DNA of 64,000 nucleotides. Origin: Holothuria scabra. Lineage: Eukaryota; Echinodermata; Holothuroidea; Aspidochirotida; Holothuriidae. The stretch spans positions 33,876,486 to 33,940,485 of the forward strand of contig CM074196.1 in NCBI GenBank assembly GCA_037179385.1, given 5' to 3'. The position numbers were made by a program, and so were the translations under genes. Positions 58,951 to 64,000 of this stretch are shown here, in pieces. Under the pieces are notes generated by a model. It searched no databases. It was not told where the DNA came from and saw only the letters and a list, made by a program, of their open reading frames with translations. Position 1 is the first letter of the stretch. Every line of letters starts with the position of its first letter.

Positions 58951-59140
58951 TTATATTATACACCATGGACTGTGCTGAGAGTGTTTTGTTTATACAAATC
59001 AAGCTTTTCTATACTCACCCTGAAGCAATAAACTGAGATTATGTCTGAATGAGGATGAATTTCAAACAGTTATGGGAGGGGCTTAAGTAAGAAGGTTAGG
59101 AAAATTGGTACTGATTGGGGTGAGAAAATTGGGCCTTTAA
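58951..59140 (+). mobile_element. TTAA-type MITE family T, copy 6, right half
   Basis: TTATATTATACACCATGGAC continues the MITE broken at 52376. CTGAAGCAATAAACTGAGAT and GGGGTGAGAAAATTGGGCCT lead to TTAA at 59137-59140. Confidence 0.88.
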
Positions 59141-59339
59141 AGTCTTGAAAGAGGATGTATAAAAGGAGTTCCTGTTGGTTTCCAACTGCACTTCTTCCAC
59201 CCCCCAATTCCCAGTTCCAATATTCCTAGTGAATAGCAGAGATATTCTGATGCCAATATGTATATAAACTATTACATGATGCACAGCATCACGTTACATG
59301 GATATATATGTGATATCAGCTGATGAAACTTACTGCCAT

Positions 59340-59490
59340 CCTTTTGTTGTTTCTTAGCAAAAGCATTGGAGGAAGGAAAAGAGCCAGTACTGGCAAAAAG
59401 GCTGTGGCCAGCCTGACTTTGGCCAGCCTGACTTTAACCAGCTGGTTAGAAAATGAGCTGTAAAAACTCATTAAAATACAAAGTAACTAA
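59340..59490 (+). repeat. SINE-A 3' fragment with internal duplication
   Basis: GCAAAAAGGCTGTGGCCAGC, then the unit GGCCAGCCTGACTTT repeated once, then AACCAGCTGGTTAGAAAATG and a CTCATTAAAATACAAAGTAA tail. Confidence 0.5.
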
Positions 59491-62400
59491 GTGACATCAA
59501 CTGATTGGCCCACATATTTTTCCATCCCACATAGATTTGTGCATATACATAGACTCCTCTCTTGAACTCAGGGGCATTTTTTATGGGGGGAAGGGGGGGG
59601 GAGCAATTGCCCCATCAATGAAAATATTGGGATGCAAACTTATAATTTTGCCCCTCCCCCCCAGAATTGGGCTTTAAAAAAAAAAAAGAAAACAGGCAGA
59701 ATTACCGATTTGTAACGTTGTAGTGCACAGATGACTATAGATCTTCTAGAAAATGTCAATATGGACTAATTTTAAAGCAATTTTACCAATTAAATGTGCC
59801 ATCTATTTTTTTTTTGTGTACATGCGTGTTGATGTGTTGTATATGTGGTTTTGTTTTTGTGTGTTCAGGGAGTGTGTGATCAGGTTTGTATGGGTGGATT
59901 GCTTATAGATGAGACCGGTGAGGGACACAATCTGAGGTTCCGGATCTTGAAAAATTCCCCCCCCCCCTTATCACTAATCCAGATCTACACCCCTGCTTGA
60001 ACTCCTTACATATCAAGCCCCAACCAGAAGGATTTTAAAACACACTGTCATCACCTTTAAAACAGCAATATAAATTAGGTTTTGCTTGGTTTTGTCTTGT
60101 ATCAGCTTGTTCATGAAATGATTCTGAAATTAAAAATTTGGCTGTTTCCATTGTTCCAGTGAAACGATTTCATAAATACCTTTGTTTTTAGCAGCCGACC
60201 AATTACTTTACCACCCGTGTATAGGCTCAATCCCAACTTTAATCTCCAAATTTTTCTTTTTTCCCTATGGAAGAATAAGGATGGTTATTTTTCATCTCAT
60301 TCCTGGAGAAAGATTAGGGTCTATATTTCCATAAATGTGTCAAATTACCTTAAAAGATGAGTCTTTTGCTAACAGAAAATGGAATGATCAATCGTTTCAT
60401 CTTTTTGCAAGCGTTTGCTGTAATCTTTGAATAATTGTCAGAGTTATTGCCATTGGTATTGCTATGACAACCATTCAGTGCAAGGATTATTTTAGTAATA
60501 GATGGCTTAGTCACATGCAGGGTGCTGTTGATTGTTGGTTCCAATATTGAAAAAACCAATTTCATAATGCATTGTTGAATGGAATTGTAGGAAATGCCTG
60601 GGATTAACAAACTGAGCTCAATATATACTGTGCTGCATTTTCTTTTTTTCTTGCTGTAAAGGCACAAATCACTCAGCAGGTTTAAACTAATATCACCCAA
60701 AATGAGTGGGTGAAAATAACTACAATCCCGGACAAAACTGTAAGGGACACTTTGCCATAATATTTGTTAATCTCAGTTAACAGGCTAACATGATATCCTC
60801 CCCCCCCCACCCTCTGAAGGGGCACCATGCAGTGTGCTGAGGGATTGATGGACTGGGAGAAGATTTAGGGGAAGTTTTGAAAATTTGGGTGTCCTTACAT
60901 GCAACCTGGTACTATCAATTATGCCTTTTAAAGTAAAATTTGGAGTGTTACAAAATCTGCATATTTTTATCTTTTTTTTAAATTGGCATTAGTATTAAAG
61001 GGTGGCCTTGGGGAGTCAATCCCTCCCCTTTGAAAAGTTTTGAGAAATTAGGTGCCTCTACATGCCATCATGTGCCACATACTGTGACATACGGCCACAT
61101 ACTTTTGAAGCGAAATTTTACTAAATTATATGTTAAGGATCTTAAAAAGAGGGGGGCAAGGCCTTTCATACTCTCCACTGATTGTGAACATGTAGAGAGA
61201 AAAAGAATCCCTTTCTAACCCATGATGGGACCATTTGGGTCATTAATTGTTCGAGTACAATGGATCTTATGTGTTTTATTTTCTGAGATGAAAATGTTGG
61301 CACGGAAATATGAAGTTGCTGGTAATATTGTTAAGTGGAGAGTCAGGTCACTTATCCCCATTTATTTCTGCAGGTTCATGTTTACTTGATATCAGATTAG
61401 AAAGGACAGGTCATCTCCTAAAATTCATTACTGGTGAAATATCTCTTATTGCCAACCCAAATGAGAATTTTCATTTCACACAGAGCATATAGCTGCCATT
61501 ACATGAAGCCTTTCGACTTCACAACATTAAATTTACTTGGGCTGTTTCATAGCTAGACATTAAGAGACATTTGTTCTCAGTATTGGAGGTACATTAAATG
61601 AAAAATGGCAATAGCTTGGTCACTTCTCAAATATAAAGGAAGACTTAATTTCCCCCTTTTCCACTTCCCGCTCCCTCCCCCCTTCCTTTCACTGTTTCAC
61701 TGCCCCTGTGGTTAGAGCTGCCTGGTAGTATCCTTGAAATAATCATGTAATGTGACAGCACTTGCTGCAACAGTTATGATTGAATTTTCATCAAAATCTA
61801 TCATTCATTGAAGTTAAGTGCTGAGCCTACTGCATGTTCACATTTTGTTAAAAGCTGTTAAAACTCTCAATTTTTAATGAAGATAAGTTCAATTATTTCT
61901 GAAATATTCCAACAAAAACTGCTTTTGCAATTCTACCAATCAGCTGCCTGTCAACTATTTGAATGATGCCCTAGCTATACAAAATTGGTCAATGTTATTC
62001 CATTGTAAAGGCATGGTCTCATAGTTATGCCATGCAGTACATCCTACCAGCCTATGTGTAGATCATTATGTGTGCAATTTGCAAACATGAATGCTGAAAG
62101 CTTTGTGAAATAGAAACTAACAGTTGTGTGTTGCTCAACAGAATCAGTTATACTTTTGATTGTTCCATGAAGAAGGGGCTCTTTTTATGGATCCCAATTG
62201 CATGGCAATTTTTGAGACTTTTCAAGATTTTCAGAGAAAAATTGAATCATGAATGATGCCATCTTTGTCTAGTACATGTTCCTTTCCTTTTACAGAGGTG
62301 CTCAATTCATGTTCCCATCTAATATGGTGGGGGGGAGGGGGAATTGTCAGATTCCTGCAGCTCCTCTCAAAATAACCAATTATATAATGTAATGGGGAAG

Positions 62401-64000
62401 TCCCCCTTTTATATTTTCCAAGAAAAAAATTAAACAAAGCAATTTACTTGTGCTCCAGTCAGTTCCACACAAACAATCTGAGCAAACGTATTGTCTGCAA
62501 CTGATAAAAAACAAAGTGACCATCCAACATTTGAGTGGTCCTGAAATTATTATAGTGGAAAATTTATCCAATTACATCTCATCACCTGCAAGTACTAATG
62601 TTGAAAAAAAGCACTAACGCATTGAACAGATCAGGTGATGTAATAACAAAAAGCTCATCACAAACCAAATTAAAATTAGGAAATCTGCCTCATCATCTTG
62701 CAACAAACTGACAGGTTTCTATTCTAGTCATAATTTATTCTTAGTTGTAACATTTCATTTTGGGAAGGAACCATCTGTTATTCCCTGAAGACTTTTAAAT
62801 CTGTGAATACATCTTTCAAGTTTATACAAGATAGATAGTAATTTGAAAAAGATTAAGGTACTGCAGTCCAATGAGGAAATACAATTTGATTGTACCAAAG
62901 TACAAAGTCTTCAAATAGTCACTCAGAACATAGTCAGAAAATATAACCGCAGCTACTTTCTTTGTAGCGGAAGGAAATATCACAATATTAAATTTTTTTT
63001 GTTAAAAATTGCAAATGTGCCTTCAGAAATTAGGGTCATTTTCTTCATTAGTTTTTCTCTTTTACTTTGATGTCAGAGATGGTTTTTTCAAAATTGTACC
63101 ACGAATATCAGATTACTAATCTTGTAAACTGTGCAGTGTCTGTTGTACATGGTACACTTTCCTTCCCATCATGCATTTTGCACCAATATTCCCCATCTTG
63201 TCCAGTCAAAGTCTTATGTAAAGTATACTGTCCAAGCTGTTTCCTTGTTCCAGCTGCTTCAGATAACTTTCTGTTTGTTCAAAATTAGGTTGGGACATAG
63301 TGATTTGAACTGTACTGCTTAATAGAAGCCACACCTATCATATTTAATGCATGACTGTTGCTGTTTTTTCCCAGTACTTCACTCATTAATTCACGAAGCA
63401 ACTATCAATTTAGAAACATATTTCAAGAAACAAGAACATCCAAATATATATTAAAGTACTGTACATCCTGTAGTAAAGTTTGAGTGGTGGTTACCCCTGC
63501 CTATTTGTTCCAGTTATTATGTATATCTTTTTACAGTACTTGAAAGGAAAGTTTTAGATTTTGTCTGAGGAAGATGTCTTTGTTGTTAGGCAGCATAAAG
63601 TGTTTATGCACATTGAAAATATGTTACATTAGCCTTTTGAGCCAGCCACTGCCTTGTATGTCATTGGTTAATGTTTAATCCAATGCAAACACTCAATTTG
63701 AGTTGAGTCCCCATAATACCATAAGTCTTCTGTTTGTTGGAAGTATTCATTAGTCACTGTTAATTGAGGGAAAAAAGTGGAGAAGTATATATATTATACC
63801 AGCAAGTAACAGCAGAGTGGAAAAGTGAACTTTGCCCAGCATCTTGCCAAAAAGGAGGTGTATTAAATGTCAGCACGGAGGCTTTTACTTGGAGAAAACT
63901 TCATCTAAGTGAAGTTGTGCATAAATGTGTTGTCATAAGGTGTGGCTAAATTTATGCTGTTTTTATTTGATCAGGTATAGGGAACAAGGTAGACACTTAG
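59491..64000 (+). other. Right-hand noncoding region
   Basis: AT-rich DNA with C/G homopolymers (59586-59603, 59959-59968, 60798-60808) and a loose R3-like patch at 59570-59670. Open stretches up to about 116 codons occur but show no domain, repeat signature or supported splice structure. A good acceptor (TTTCTGCAG ending at 61373) is discussed in the findings. Confidence 0.5.

Noticed and set aside
59871..59919. Possible exon between GTGTGTTCAG and GGTGAGG
   Set aside because: Open for 49 nt but low in information. It lies among G/T-rich and homopolymer sequence, and the peptide has no recognisable feature.

Overview
This is low-GC, intron-rich metazoan DNA dominated by transposable elements. 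There are no operons, Shine-Dalgarno-type sites or densely packed ORFs. The mix of DIRS1-like tyrosine-recombinase retrotransposons, a CR1/L2-like LINE tail, tRNA-derived SINEs and several MITE families fits a marine invertebrate. An echinoderm or another deuterostome is my guess; the species cannot be fixed from the sequence.

The host content that can be supported is one gene of unknown identity on the + strand. Two short exons (5474-5553 and 34118-34185) have consensus splice sites and matching phases across a 28.6-kb intron. Almost everything else appears to be intron or intergenic DNA carrying repeats.

Two DIRS1-like elements, both on the + strand, hold nearly all recognisable coding sequence. 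Copy A (1-4561) is cut by the window's left edge and is decayed. Copy B (52374-58950, about 6.6 kb) has both termini, a gag with a Cys cluster, RT-RNase H-(Dam-like region), an overlapping tyrosine recombinase, inverted terminal repeats and an internal complementary region. The internal region equals the two element ends joined head to tail, which is the DIRS hallmark. Copy B sits inside a TTAA-flanked MITE whose other copies in the window reveal the empty site. Only the triplet AGT is shared at the two junctions, as expected for recombinase-mediated insertion. Both copies have interrupted frames. Two further DIRS end remnants lie at about 35.35-35.50 and 45.39-45.50 kb.

Other layout: a 1.7-kb TIR element (8477-10181); a TA-flanked MITE with 25-bp perfect TIRs (20513-20684); six copies of the TTAA MITE; three copies of a large palindromic MITE, one carrying a nested TTAA element (34491-35340); a hAT-type MITE with an exact 8-bp target duplication (50037-50420); a LINE C-terminus (30837-31135); SINE pieces throughout; and small tandem and purine tracts. 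No rRNA gene, intact tRNA gene or CRISPR array was seen.
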